DNA from: an uncultured Oscillospiraceae bacterium
GTDB lineage: Bacteria; Bacillota; Clostridia; Oscillospirales; Oscillospiraceae
DNA length: 31,873 nucleotides
Assembly (NCBI GenBank): GCA_934565415.1
Contig: CAKTHQ010000023.1
Location: forward strand, 1-31,873
Reading direction: 5' to 3'
The position numbers were made by a program, and so were the translations under genes. Shown here in pieces: positions 16,153 to 25,166 of this stretch (the first letter of the stretch is position 1; every line of letters starts with the position of its first letter). The notes beneath the pieces are model-generated. The model had not been told where the DNA came from. It saw nothing but the letters and a program-made list of their open reading frames with translations, and did no database searches.

Positions 16153-16842
16153 ATGAAGGAGACCCTATACAATCTTTTGCTGGCGCAGGATGGGGCCGGA
16201 GCTCTGAGCCTGGAAGCTATGCTTCTCAACTTTCTGGCGGCAGGAATTTTAGGCTGCCTGATTTTTATCGTCTACCGGGTGACTCACTCGGGACCGGTGT
16301 ATTCGGCCCGGTTCAATGTGACCTTGGTAATGCTGACACTGATTACCACCATGATTATGAGCGTCATTGGAAACAATGTGGCTCTGTCGCTGGGCATGGT
16401 GGGGGCACTGTCCATTGTCCGGTTCCGGACGGCGGTGAAGGATGCCCGGGATGCGGCGTATATCTTCTGGACCGTTGCCGCAGGCATCTGCTGCGGGGTA
16501 TCGGATTACCTGATTGCCGGGGTGGGGAGCGTGGTGATTTTCCTCTACTTGATTTTCTTCGGCTTTGCCCAGGACCGGGAGCGGCTGCTGATTCTGGTTC
16601 GGGGAGAGGGTGAGGCGGATAAGGCCATGGGAAAAGCGCTGGAAACCTTCTTTTCCGGAAAGGCCACCCTGCGGGCCCACACCTGCGTGATGGGCGGAGA
16701 AAGCGAATACATCTATGAAATCACCGAAAAGCGGCTTCGCAAGCGGGAAACCGTCTGCGGCACCCTGGCAGATTATCTGAGGGAAACGCCCGGAGTTCGT
16801 TCCGTGGGCCGGGTGCGGCAGGAAGACGAGATAACCGTCTGA
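16153..16842 (+). CDS. DUF4956 domain membrane protein
   Basis: A 229-residue protein with about four membrane segments in the first 140 residues (LNFLAAGILGCLIFIVYRV; TLVMLTLITTMIMSVIG; VGALSIVRFRTAVKD) and a soluble C-terminal domain (about 145-229). The segment GMVGALSIVRFRTAVKDARD is the hallmark of DUF4956. The family often occurs with VTC and CotH genes, suggesting one membrane complex. AAGGAGG (16141-16147) lies 5 bp before ATG 16153 and overlaps the stop of the preceding gene; its own stop overlaps the CotH start (TGATG). Confidence 0.88.
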   Translation: MKETLYNLLLAQDGAGALSLEAMLLNFLAAGILGCLIFIVYRVTHSGPVYSARFNVTLVMLTLITTMIMSVIGNNVALSLGMVGALSIVRFRTAVKDARDAAYIFWTVAAGICCGVSDYLIAGVGSVVIFLYLIFFGFAQDRERLLILVRGEGEADKAMGKALETFFSGKATLRAHTCVMGGESEYIYEITEKRLRKRETVCGTLADYLRETPGVRSVGRVRQEDEITV

Positions 16843-18461
16843 TGAAAAAACGTACCATTGCGCTGAACAGTGTCTGCCTGCTGCTGTTACTGGTGCTCCA
16901 GGCAGCGGCGGTGCAATTGAAAACGGGGAGGAACGAAGGGCAGTCCGTCTTCGAAAGCCTGCGGCCGGATGACCCCGGGGCGGATGCCCTGGCCGGGCTC
17001 AACGGGGATTTTACGCCAAAGCCGGACTTTTCTACCAATCTTCCCATTGCGGTGTTACGGATAGACCGGGTGCTGCCCAGGTACGATGGGGACCGGGAAG
17101 AGGACTGGGAAAGTGAAATTCCCCAGACCTCCTCTTTGGAAAAACGCTGGGGCTCCGGCACCCTTCGGCTTATTGATACCGGGGGCGCAAACAGCCTGTC
17201 TTCCCCGGCAGCGGTGGAAACGGCAATCCGTATCCGCCGCCGGGGCCACTCTTCCATGAACTACGATAAGCCCCAGTATTCGGTGAAAACATTGAACGCA
17301 GCCGGGGAAGAAGTGCCCATGGACCTATTGGGCATGGGGGCCGGGAATGGCTGGATTTTAAACGGCAGTATGGCCGATAAAAGTATGCTGCGAAACTACC
17401 TGGCCTACCGGGTGGCCTCCGAAGTACAGCCGGAAACTCCGGATTGCCGGTTCTGTGAGGTGTTTTTATCGGAAGCGGACGGAGCCTTTACCTACCAGGG
17501 GGTATACCTTCTGATGGAGCGCATTGCCCGGGGGAAGACCAGAATCGATATCGATGCCGGAAAGCGGAAAAATGTGTATACCGGCTACATCCTCCGCCGG
17601 GACCGATATAACGAATACGACACCATGCTGGATACCTGGGGCCGAAAAAGCGGACTGTGCCCGGAGGACCAGTGGATTGGGGTTAAGTACCCGGGGAAAA
17701 GCAGGCAGACGGCGGCTGCGATCCGATACATCACCCAGGATTTTTCCAAAATCGAAAAGGTACTGTACTCCAAAGAGGACGCCGTGTTCAAAACCTACAG
17801 CCGATACATCGATGAGGGCAGCTTTGTGGACTATTTCCTCCTGAATGAGTTTTTCGGCAACTACGATTCCGGGGAGCATTCCACCATCCTGTGGAAGAAC
17901 ACCGGGGGCAAACTTCATATCGGCCCCGTATGGGACTTTGACCAGGCCATGAACAATGTATTTTCGGAGGAGCAGGACCCGGATACCCTGGCCATGACGG
18001 AAAAGCCCTTTTTTGAACAGCTGCTAAAGGACCGGGATTTCCTGGACCGGCTGACCCGGCGGTATGCGGTCTTGCGGCGGTATACATTAAGCGAAGGGCA
18101 TATTTTCGCGCTAATAGACGAGGCGGAAGCGCACCTGCGCACGGCCTCCCAAAGGGAGTGGTTCCGCTGGGCGGAGGACTATCTGGACGGTTCCGGGGAG
18201 AATCCCCACAATTACTATCTGGAGCCCTACGAAATAGAGGGGGTGACCCTGAACCGCTTCAATACGGACCCAAACGAGGAGCGGACCGTTTTACGGGCTT
18301 ACCTGCGGCAGCATGGCCGGGCCATTCCCAAGGAGCTCCAAAAGCTCTACGACAGCGCTACGGTGCAAAGCGGGCTAAAAGGGGAAAATGTACTGCTCCT
18401 TTTGGCGGTGCTTGCGTTCTTCACTGCCCCGGCGTATCTGGTGAACAGGCGGGGAAGGTGA
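16842..18461 (+). CDS. CotH kinase family protein, membrane-anchored
   Basis: A 539-residue protein with an N-terminal signal/anchor (residues 7-24) and a second hydrophobic segment near the C-terminus (about 513-533), so the kinase-like domain is probably outside the membrane. CotH motifs are clear: RIRRRGHSS, DKPQYSVK, GNGWILNGSMADKSMLRNYL, YQGVYLLMERI and the metal-binding GPVWDFDQAMNN. CotH of Bacillus phosphorylates spore coat proteins; family members in surface polymer operons may modify extracellular proteins. It follows the DUF4956 gene with TGATG overlap. Proteins of this kind with VTC and DUF4956 neighbours form a recurring set. Confidence 0.9.
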   Translation: MKKRTIALNSVCLLLLLVLQAAAVQLKTGRNEGQSVFESLRPDDPGADALAGLNGDFTPKPDFSTNLPIAVLRIDRVLPRYDGDREEDWESEIPQTSSLEKRWGSGTLRLIDTGGANSLSSPAAVETAIRIRRRGHSSMNYDKPQYSVKTLNAAGEEVPMDLLGMGAGNGWILNGSMADKSMLRNYLAYRVASEVQPETPDCRFCEVFLSEADGAFTYQGVYLLMERIARGKTRIDIDAGKRKNVYTGYILRRDRYNEYDTMLDTWGRKSGLCPEDQWIGVKYPGKSRQTAAAIRYITQDFSKIEKVLYSKEDAVFKTYSRYIDEGSFVDYFLLNEFFGNYDSGEHSTILWKNTGGKLHIGPVWDFDQAMNNVFSEEQDPDTLAMTEKPFFEQLLKDRDFLDRLTRRYAVLRRYTLSEGHIFALIDEAEAHLRTASQREWFRWAEDYLDGSGENPHNYYLEPYEIEGVTLNRFNTDPNEERTVLRAYLRQHGRAIPKELQKLYDSATVQSGLKGENVLLLLAVLAFFTAPAYLVNRRGR

Positions 18462-18466
18462 TCCAT

Positions 18467-18631
18467 ATGTTTTTGATCGTAGCCCCCAATAGCGTACCGG
18501 AAAAGCACTTCTTTTTAGAGGCCATCTACGGCTCCCAAATGGATACCCTGTTCCGTATTCTGTTTCTGGCGGCGGCGGGCCTATTCTTGGGGACGCTTCT
18601 GTGGATCGCCCACCAAAGGGGAGGGAAGTAG
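18467..18631 (+). CDS. 54-aa single-span membrane peptide
   Basis: A small gene between CotH and MBOAT. The protein starts MFLIVAPNSVPEKHFFLEAI and has one strong membrane segment (about 32-48, ILFLAAAGLFLGTLLWI) followed by a basic end (AHQRGGK), so the N-terminus is probably outside. GGGGAAGG lies 8 bp upstream of ATG 18467; an in-frame GTG at 18458 is possible but overlaps that site. Its stop is 3 bp before the MBOAT start, which fits an accessory subunit of the acyltransferase or synthase. I do not know a family for it. Confidence 0.65.
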   Translation: MFLIVAPNSVPEKHFFLEAIYGSQMDTLFRILFLAAAGLFLGTLLWIAHQRGGK

Positions 18632-18634
18632 GCC

Positions 18635-20041
18635 GTGCTCTTTTCCAGCGTCATTTTCCTGTGCTATTTTCTCCCGGCTGTATTGGTGCTTTATTACCTG
18701 CTTTTCTTTTCCAGAACGGCACAGAATGTTTTGCTTCTCATCGCCAGCCTCCTGTTTTACGCCTGGGGAGAGCCTGTGTATGTTCTATTGATGCTCTTTT
18801 CCGTCCTTTTTAACAGCCTGATGGGTTACCTCGTCCAGGGAGAGCGGAAGGGGAAACGATTCTTTTTGACCGTGGCCCTGGCGTGCAATCTGGGGCTGCT
18901 GTTTGTATTCAAGTATCTGGGGTTTCTTTTAAAAGGCGCGGGGGTCCAAGGCTTTTCCCCCCGCCTGCCCATTGGCATTTCCTTTTATACCTTCCAGGCC
19001 TTGTCCTATGTGGCAGATGTGTATTGGGGAAAGGTCAGGGCGGAAAACCCTTTTTATGTAGGCCTGTATATTTCCTTCTTCCCCCAGCTGATTGCCGGAC
19101 CTATCCTGACCTACAGCACCGTGGCGGAACAGATCCGGCACCGGAAGGAATCCTGGGACGGCTTCTGCCTGGGGGCCTGCCGCTTTGTGGCGGGACTTGG
19201 GAAAAAGGTACTTCTTTCCAACAACTTTGCGGCCATAGCGGACAATGTATTTGCCTGGTCTGCCATCGGTACGGAACGGCTCCAGGTTCCGGCGATGCTG
19301 GCATGGGTGGGGAGCATAGCCTACAGCCTGCAAATTTATTTTGATTTCTCCGGCTATTCCGATATGGCCATTGGCTTGGGGGCCATGTTCGGCTTCCGGT
19401 TTCCGGAAAATTTTAATTATCCCTACGCCGCTGTTTCCATTACGGACTTTTGGCGGCGCTGGCACATTTCCTTAACCGGCTGGTTTCGGGAATATGTGTA
19501 TATCCCCTTAGGCGGCAACCGGCATGAAAATAAGGACATCATGGTCCGGAATCTGTTCCTCGTATGGCTCTTTACGGGAATCTGGCACGGGGCCAATTGG
19601 ACCTTTTTGCTGTGGGGCCTTTTTTATTTTCTGGTGCAGCTGGCGGAACGGTTCTTTGGGTACGCAGAGAAAATCCCGGGCCCTGTTTGGAACCGTGTGT
19701 ATACCCTTTTGACGGTCAACCTTGCCTGGGTGGTCTTCCGGGCGGATGACCTGTACCAGGCGGGCAGGTTTTACCTGAATATGCTGGGCCTGAACCGGAA
19801 CGGAATATGGAGCGATGCGGCGGTGCTGTTTCTAAGGGAAAACTGGGTGTTCTTTTTGGCGGGGATAATTTTCAGCGCCCCGGTGGCCAGAATGGGAAAC
19901 GAATATCTGTACAAAACCGGCTCCAGGCTCAATAGGATTTTGGCAGTGTGCTACCCGGCGGGGATGCTTCTGCTGCTCCTGACCTGCATGGCCTACCTGG
20001 TCAGCGGGAGTTATAATCCGTTTATTTATTTCAATTTTTAG
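18635..20041 (+). CDS. MBOAT family O-acyltransferase (AlgI/WssH/CcsH-like)
   Basis: A 468-residue polytopic membrane enzyme that passes acyl (usually acetyl) groups across the membrane to the growing exopolysaccharide. Family motifs are seen: LLFYAWGEP, LPIGISFYTFQALSYVADVY, YFDFSGYSDMAIG, FWRRWHISLTGWFREYVYIP and GIWHGANWTF with the catalytic His. GTG 18635 is preceded by GGGAGGGAAG. In alginate and acetylated cellulose systems this protein acts with a periplasmic or surface SGNH-like partner, here the DHHW protein encoded next. Acetylation of a cellulose-like polymer is the expected outcome. Confidence 0.94.
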   Translation: MLFSSVIFLCYFLPAVLVLYYLLFFSRTAQNVLLLIASLLFYAWGEPVYVLLMLFSVLFNSLMGYLVQGERKGKRFFLTVALACNLGLLFVFKYLGFLLKGAGVQGFSPRLPIGISFYTFQALSYVADVYWGKVRAENPFYVGLYISFFPQLIAGPILTYSTVAEQIRHRKESWDGFCLGACRFVAGLGKKVLLSNNFAAIADNVFAWSAIGTERLQVPAMLAWVGSIAYSLQIYFDFSGYSDMAIGLGAMFGFRFPENFNYPYAAVSITDFWRRWHISLTGWFREYVYIPLGGNRHENKDIMVRNLFLVWLFTGIWHGANWTFLLWGLFYFLVQLAERFFGYAEKIPGPVWNRVYTLLTVNLAWVVFRADDLYQAGRFYLNMLGLNRNGIWSDAAVLFLRENWVFFLAGIIFSAPVARMGNEYLYKTGSRLNRILAVCYPAGMLLLLLTCMAYLVSGSYNPFIYFNF

Positions 20042-20049
20042 AGCCGAAA

Positions 20050-20201
20050 CTGTAGGGACGGCTACCAGCCGCCCGAAAGGCAGCAATACGGACAGGTACG
20101 ATGAACGGTTGGCAGTGAAGGAGAGCTTGCCTTCGGTGCCTGTCATTCGTCGTACTCTTCTGTACCGGTAGCTTTCTGGCGGCTGATAGCCGCCCCTACG
20201 G
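20050..20201. repeat. Foldback (MITE-like) element inside the exopolysaccharide operon
   Basis: 30-bp imperfect terminal inverted repeats (20050-20079 and 20172-20201) each contain their own GC-rich hairpin built on GGCGGCT/AGCCGCC. The inner part also pairs (TACGAtGAA with TTCgTCGTA, apex GAAGG/CCTTC), so the whole 152 bp can fold into one long hairpin. No ORF. It fills the only long gap (179 bp) in the operon. Confidence 0.7.
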
Positions 20202-20220
20202 TTGATGAGGGTGAAGCTTT

Positions 20221-21408
20221 ATGTATCTTCTTCGCAAACACATCTTTACGGCGCTTTTTATTCCCATATTGCTTTCTTTCTCCGCCTGGAATGTCTGGAA
20301 TACCGCACCGGCGCTTCTTGCTGCAGCCCAAGGGGAAAGCCCCCGGCAGGCCGTTGCGGCGCTGGACAGCGCGGTGACGGAAAACCTAGCCGGGAGAATG
20401 GATTTTATCGAATTCTACTCCTGGCTCCAGCGGCTGATGGACAAACGGGAGATTGGCAACTTTGCTTATATCAAGGACGAAGCGGGTTTCCTGCACTACA
20501 ACTCCTTTTTCCGGGAGGCAGACCCCCGGCTTTTTGACTACGCCCTGCGGGTCAAGCGGATGCGGGACTGGGCAGCCCGGCGGGGTACGCAGCTTTTGTT
20601 TGTATTGGCCCCCAGTAAGTATATCCCTGGGGTAACCCGGCTTCGGCCCGGGCTTTCGGCCAACGATCCGGCGGCAGAGGCAGAAACGCTTTTGATCTAC
20701 CTAAACCGCCTGGGTGTCCGGACCCTGGACCTGGGGGCCTATTTACCCGGGGAGGGACTAAGCTATGAGCAGACTTTCTTCCGCACGGACCACCACTGGA
20801 CCATCCCGGCGGCTTTTGAAGCAAGTAAAATTCTCTTTGATACCTTAAATCGACGCTTTGGGGCGGACCTGGACGGCAAGAGCCTGGAAAAAGACCAATA
20901 TCGGGCCGTGACCTATCCTAAGGGGATGCTGGGCTCCATGGGCCGGCGCACGGGAGTCAACTTTGTGGGCCTGGAGGACTTTACCGCCCTGTGGCCCCTG
21001 TACGACAACCAATACATCCGGGATACTTTGGAGGAAAGCGGTACCGTGACCCATACGGAGGGCAGCACCGAGAGAACCCTTTTGATGCTGGAGACTTTGG
21101 AACAGGACCGGGGCATCTACCGGGACTCTATGTATTCCCTGTATCTCAACGGGGTCCGGGCCTATGACCGGATCCTGAATGTGACGAACCCGGAGCGGCC
21201 GACGGTATTTTTCCTGCGGGACTCCTATTTTTCTCCGGTGATGACCTTCCTGGCCCCCTGCTTTGGCAGAATGGAGGCCATGTGGCTGCTGGAGGACCAG
21301 GTGGATATTGAGGACTTTGTAAAGGAAAATGAATTTGATTACATCGTTGTGGAGCTGTACCCGTATAATATCGGCGACGAGGCGTTCAACTTCTTTCGGG
21401 AGGAATGA
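20221..21408 (+). CDS. DHHW family protein (AlgX/AlgJ/WssI/CcsI-like)
   Basis: A 395-residue exported protein with an N-terminal signal-anchor (residues 6-22). The SGNH-like fold is supported by FVLAPSKYIPG (about 127-137), TDHHWTIPAAF (about 189-199), which gives the DHHW family its name, and VFFLRDSYFSPVM (about 325-337). Such proteins work with MBOAT acyltransferases to transfer acetyl groups to alginate or cellulose outside the membrane. ATG 20221 is reached after the foldback element; GAGGGTGAAGC precedes it, a modest ribosome site. Its stop codon lies 2 bp before the preferred start of the synthase. Confidence 0.88.
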   Translation: MYLLRKHIFTALFIPILLSFSAWNVWNTAPALLAAAQGESPRQAVAALDSAVTENLAGRMDFIEFYSWLQRLMDKREIGNFAYIKDEAGFLHYNSFFREADPRLFDYALRVKRMRDWAARRGTQLLFVLAPSKYIPGVTRLRPGLSANDPAAEAETLLIYLNRLGVRTLDLGAYLPGEGLSYEQTFFRTDHHWTIPAAFEASKILFDTLNRRFGADLDGKSLEKDQYRAVTYPKGMLGSMGRRTGVNFVGLEDFTALWPLYDNQYIRDTLEESGTVTHTEGSTERTLLMLETLEQDRGIYRDSMYSLYLNGVRAYDRILNVTNPERPTVFFLRDSYFSPVMTFLAPCFGRMEAMWLLEDQVDIEDFVKENEFDYIVVELYPYNIGDEAFNFFREE

Positions 21409-21410
21409 AA

Positions 21411-23678
21411 ATGCGGAAAGGCTTTGGAAAAAGAATCTGGTTTCTGATAAATATGTATTTTACGGCGGTGTATCTGCTGTGGCGGATTTTCTTTACCATT
21501 CCCTTTGGCTATGGCTTTGTATCCGTTTTTGCGGGGCTGACCCTGCTGGTGGTAGAGGCTCTGGGCATGGTGGAGGCGTTTATCCACTACCTGAATATGT
21601 ACAATGTGGAAAACTACCCTCTGCCGGAGATATCGGACAGGGATTGGCCGGAGGTAGATGTGTTCGTTTCCACCTGCTCCGAGCCTCCGGCCCTGCTGCG
21701 AAAGACGCTGCTGGGCTGCAAGCGTATGGACTATCCGGACAAAGGCAGGGTACATATCTACCTTTGCGACGACGGGAACAGGGAAGAAATGCGCGCCCTG
21801 GCAGAGGAGCTGGAAGTAACCTATCTCTGCCGGAATACCCATAAGGGGGCCAAGGCGGGGAACCTGAACCATGCCTTAAGCAACAGCGACTCCCCCTACA
21901 TTGTGACCTTTGACGCGGACATGATCCCCAGAAGCTGCTTTTTAATAAAGACAGTTCCCTATTTTATGGATGCGGAACGGAAGAACGCAGCCCTTCCCCC
22001 GGAAAAGCGGATCGAACTGGGCTTTGTGCAGACCCCCCAGAGCTTTTACGACCTGGACCTGTTCCAGTTCCATCTGTATTCCGAGGAGCGGATCCCCAAC
22101 GAGCAGGACTACTTCTACAAAGATATTCAGGTGGCCCGGACCCGGACCAACAGCGTGATTTACGGCGGCTCCAATACTGTCCTCAGCCGGAAGGCCCTGG
22201 AAGCGGTTGGGGGCTTTTACACGGGGGCCGTTACCGAGGATTTTGCTACCGGCATTCTCATTGAAAAGGCGGGCTTTGTCAGCTTAGGGCTGGGGGAGCC
22301 CCTGGCCGCCGGGATGAACCCGGGGAGTCTGCAAAGCCTCATCCGGCAGCGGTCCCGCTGGGCCAGAGGGGTGATTGCCACCGGACGGAGAATGCACATC
22401 TTTACCTCCCGGAAGCTGACCTTTGCCCAGAAGATGAACTATTGGGCATCCGTCTGGTACTGGTATGCCCCCCTCAAACGGCTGAGCTATATATTGTCCC
22501 CCATTCTCTACGCGGCCTTTGGGTTTATGGTCTTCCGGTGTACCCTGCCCCAGGTGCTGTTATTCTGGCTGCCCATGTATCTAAGCAGCAACATCAGTCT
22601 GCGGACCCTGAGCCAGAATATCCGAAACACCAAGTGGACGGCCATTTACGAGACGGCTCTGTTTCCTTTTTTACTGCTGCCGGTGCTGCTGGAAACCGTG
22701 GGCATCTCCCTGCGGCAGTTTCAGGTCACCCGGAAGGACCGGAAGGAGGAAAAGCAGGCTGCGGGGCTATTATACATGGTGCCCTTTCTGATTCTCATTT
22801 TCCTGTCGATCATCGGGATTGCCAACTGCGTCCGCATTATTTTTGACAGCGGCTCCTTCAGCCCCGTTGTGGTATTGTTCTGGCTCGTCAACAACCTCTT
22901 CATGCTGGTAATGGCCCTGTTCTTTGTAGACGGCCGGATCCTTTGCCGGGGCAGCGAGCGGGTAAAGGTCAGCCTGCCGGGGCATCTCCTGGTCTCCGGG
23001 AAGGCTTACGATTGCCTTACCAAGGATCTGTCCGAAACAGGGGCGGCTATTTTCCTGAAAGACCCCATCTATCTGGGGAACGAGGATATATTCTTAGAAC
23101 TGGAAACGCTCAAATACCGGGTATCCCTGCCGGTAGAGCCTGTATATGTGACCCAGGCCGGGAATTCTTGGCTGTATGCCTTCCAAATTCCGGACCTGAC
23201 GGGGCAGGGGGAGGACTGGTTGGGGATATTATATGACCGGGCACCTACCCTGCCTGTGGCACTCCGGAAAAACAGCGGGTTTTATGAGGACCTGAGCCTG
23301 AACATTGACCGCCGGGTCCGGGAACCCTTTACGGAAAAACGGAAGACGCCCAGGCTCAAGCTGCTGACGCAGGTGCAGGGGTACCCAATTTACGATTTTA
23401 ACTATCTGGCCGTGACCGTGGAAGGACGGAACCGGCCGGAGAAGATTACTTTGGATTTTCCGGGAATCGATCCTATGACCTTTGCCTACAGCCGGGAGGT
23501 GGGCGCCAGAGGCATATACCGGCTGGAAGCGCCGGAAAGGGTATACGCCACCCGGCAACAGTGCGACGCCATTATGGAAGCGGTTCTGGCGCTGGTACCC
23601 AAGCAGCCCCGGAAGCCTGCCAAGAAAAAGCAGAAACAGAAGGAATTCGACGAAATGGATACGGTACTGCCCAAATGA
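21411..23678 (+). CDS. bcsA: Cellulose synthase-type glycosyltransferase (BcsA/CcsA-like) with PilZ domain
   Basis: A 755-residue membrane GT2 enzyme that should polymerise glucose from UDP-glucose and export the chain. The catalytic motifs are complete: CDDG (119-122), DAD (168-170), TED (275-277) and QRSRW (313-317). Membrane segments lie at about 10-60 and in several spans at 340-505. A C-terminal PilZ domain follows, with RGSER (RxxxR) and DLSETG (D/N-x-S-x-x-G) around residues 513-543, the residues that bind c-di-GMP. The tail is basic and lysine-rich. ATG 21411 has GGAGG 7 bp upstream; ATG 21405 would be too close. No BcsB, endoglucanase or c-di-GMP enzyme gene lies nearby. Confidence 0.93.
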   Translation: MRKGFGKRIWFLINMYFTAVYLLWRIFFTIPFGYGFVSVFAGLTLLVVEALGMVEAFIHYLNMYNVENYPLPEISDRDWPEVDVFVSTCSEPPALLRKTLLGCKRMDYPDKGRVHIYLCDDGNREEMRALAEELEVTYLCRNTHKGAKAGNLNHALSNSDSPYIVTFDADMIPRSCFLIKTVPYFMDAERKNAALPPEKRIELGFVQTPQSFYDLDLFQFHLYSEERIPNEQDYFYKDIQVARTRTNSVIYGGSNTVLSRKALEAVGGFYTGAVTEDFATGILIEKAGFVSLGLGEPLAAGMNPGSLQSLIRQRSRWARGVIATGRRMHIFTSRKLTFAQKMNYWASVWYWYAPLKRLSYILSPILYAAFGFMVFRCTLPQVLLFWLPMYLSSNISLRTLSQNIRNTKWTAIYETALFPFLLLPVLLETVGISLRQFQVTRKDRKEEKQAAGLLYMVPFLILIFLSIIGIANCVRIIFDSGSFSPVVVLFWLVNNLFMLVMALFFVDGRILCRGSERVKVSLPGHLLVSGKAYDCLTKDLSETGAAIFLKDPIYLGNEDIFLELETLKYRVSLPVEPVYVTQAGNSWLYAFQIPDLTGQGEDWLGILYDRAPTLPVALRKNSGFYEDLSLNIDRRVREPFTEKRKTPRLKLLTQVQGYPIYDFNYLAVTVEGRNRPEKITLDFPGIDPMTFAYSREVGARGIYRLEAPERVYATRQQCDAIMEAVLALVPKQPRKPAKKKQKQKEFDEMDTVLPK

Positions 23679-23685
23679 CCCTTTT

Positions 23686-23703
23686 CCCCCGCCCAGGCGG
23701 GGG
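23686..23703 (+). terminator. Terminator of the exopolysaccharide operon
   Basis: An 8-bp GC stem (CCCCCGCC/GGCGGGGG, 23686-23693/23696-23703) followed by ATTTTCTGTTT, 8 bp after the synthase stop. The same sequence type recurs behind ugpC (29273-29292). Confidence 0.85.
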
Positions 23704-23719
23704 ATTTTCTGTTTCCCTC

Positions 23720-23748
23720 TTCAAAAGGGCCAAAGAATATGTTATAAT
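23720..23748 (+). promoter_or_regulatory. Promoter of the rRNA methylase gene
   Basis: -35 TTCAAA (23720-23725), 17-bp spacer, -10 TATAAT (23743-23748), 28 bp before ATG 23776. Confidence 0.7.
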
Positions 23749-23775
23749 GCGAAAAAACACACAAAGGAGACTGCT

Positions 23776-25065
23776 ATGCTGCCGGAGGCATTTTTGAAAC
23801 GGATGGAAGCCCAATTGGGGCCGGAATACGGGGCGTTTCTGGAGAGCTTCCAGCGGCCCCGGGCGGTGGCGCTCAGGTATAATCCCTTAAAGGGAGAGAA
23901 GCCCGCGCTGCCCTTTTCTTTAGAGCCGGTGCCCTGGGAGCCCATGGGGTACTATTACGATCCCCAGGCCCGGCCCGGGCTGCACCCCTACCACGAGGCG
24001 GGGGTATACTATTTGCAGGAGGCCAGCGCCATGGCGCCGGTGGCGCTTCTGGACCCCCGGCCGGGAGAAAAAATTTTGGACCTGTGCGCCGCTCCCGGAG
24101 GGAAAAGCACCCAGATTGCGGGAAGACTGCTGGGCCGGGGACTGCTTATTTGCAATGAAATTCATCCGGCCAGAGCCAAAGTTCTATCCCAGAACATCGA
24201 GCGCCTGGGGGTGGGCAATGCCCTGGTGACCAACGAAAAGCCGGAAAACCTAAGCCGCCGCCTGCCCGGATTTTTTGACCGGGTGCTGGTGGATGCTCCC
24301 TGCTCGGGGGAGGGAATGTTCCGGAAGGAGGCGGCGGCGGTAACGGACTGGAGCCCGGAAACCGTTGAGATGTGTGCCAGCCGCCAGGGGGAAATTCTGG
24401 ACTGCGCGGCAGAGCTGGTGCGCCCCGGTGGGCTGCTGGTATACTCTACCTGCACCTTCGCCCCCCAGGAGGACGAGGAGGCGGTAGCGGCCTTTTTGCA
24501 GCGGCACCCGGAATTTACCCCGGAGCCGGTGGAGGCCCCCTGGTTCGTTTCCGGGGAAAACGGCTCCTACCGGATGTGGCCCCACAAGCTCCGGGGCGAG
24601 GGACATTTTGCCGCCCGGCTGCGTAAGCTGGATGGGGAAGAGACGGAAATTATGGAGGAGCCGGGGGCGGCCCTGCCGAAGGCCTGGCAGAGCTTTGCCC
24701 GGGAGACGGGGATCTTCCTTCCGGGGGAGAACTGCGTCACCTTTGGGGACCGGCTTTTTTTGCTGCCGGGGGGAGCGCCAAAGCTGCAGGGGCTGCGGGT
24801 CCTGCGGCCGGGGCTGGAACTGGGGACCCTAAAAAAAGACAGGCTGGAACCGGCCCACGCATTGGCCCTGTGGCTGAAGGACTGCCCAAATAAAGTGGAT
24901 TTCGCCTGGGACAGTGAAGAGATCAAACGGTATCTCCATGGGGAGGTGTTGCCCGGGAAAACCAAGGGCTGGTGCCTGGTGACCGTAGATGGCTGCAGCA
25001 TCGGCTGGGCCAAGGGAGACGGAAACCAGCTTAAAAACCACTATCCCAAGGGGCTGAGACGGTAA
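23776..25065 (+). CDS. rsmF: RsmB/NOP family RNA cytosine-C5 methyltransferase (RsmF-like)
   Basis: A 429-residue cytoplasmic enzyme that methylates a cytosine in rRNA (16S rRNA for RsmF; a tRNA target cannot be excluded). The SAM site is LDLCAAPGGKSTQIA, and the two catalytic Cys lie in VDAPCSGEGMFRK and VYSTCTFAPQEDEEA. The N-terminal part (1-90) is the usual substrate-binding region, and the C-terminal part (about 310-429) is the RsmF-type extension with a PUA-like end (IGWAKGDG, LKNHYPKGLR). AAAGGAG lies upstream of ATG 23776. It has its own promoter and is not part of the polysaccharide operon. Confidence 0.92.
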   Translation: MLPEAFLKRMEAQLGPEYGAFLESFQRPRAVALRYNPLKGEKPALPFSLEPVPWEPMGYYYDPQARPGLHPYHEAGVYYLQEASAMAPVALLDPRPGEKILDLCAAPGGKSTQIAGRLLGRGLLICNEIHPARAKVLSQNIERLGVGNALVTNEKPENLSRRLPGFFDRVLVDAPCSGEGMFRKEAAAVTDWSPETVEMCASRQGEILDCAAELVRPGGLLVYSTCTFAPQEDEEAVAAFLQRHPEFTPEPVEAPWFVSGENGSYRMWPHKLRGEGHFAARLRKLDGEETEIMEEPGAALPKAWQSFARETGIFLPGENCVTFGDRLFLLPGGAPKLQGLRVLRPGLELGTLKKDRLEPAHALALWLKDCPNKVDFAWDSEEIKRYLHGEVLPGKTKGWCLVTVDGCSIGWAKGDGNQLKNHYPKGLRR

Positions 25066-25081
25066 GGGCAGGATTTCCTTC

Positions 25082-25110
25082 TTTACATCTTTCTGCTTTT
25101 GTGTTAGAAT
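25082..25110 (+). promoter_or_regulatory. Promoter of murA
   Basis: -35 TTTACA (25082-25087), 17-bp spacer, -10 TAGAAT (25105-25110), 56 bp before the TTG start. Confidence 0.75.
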
Positions 25111-25166
25111 ACGCTGGAAACAGTGTGTTTTGAATCCCCAATCTATCACAAGGAGAGGATCATTCC

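Noticed and set aside
20050..20201. Insertion sequence with transposase
   Set aside because: It has terminal inverted repeats but no coding capacity; at most a MITE-like or foldback repeat.
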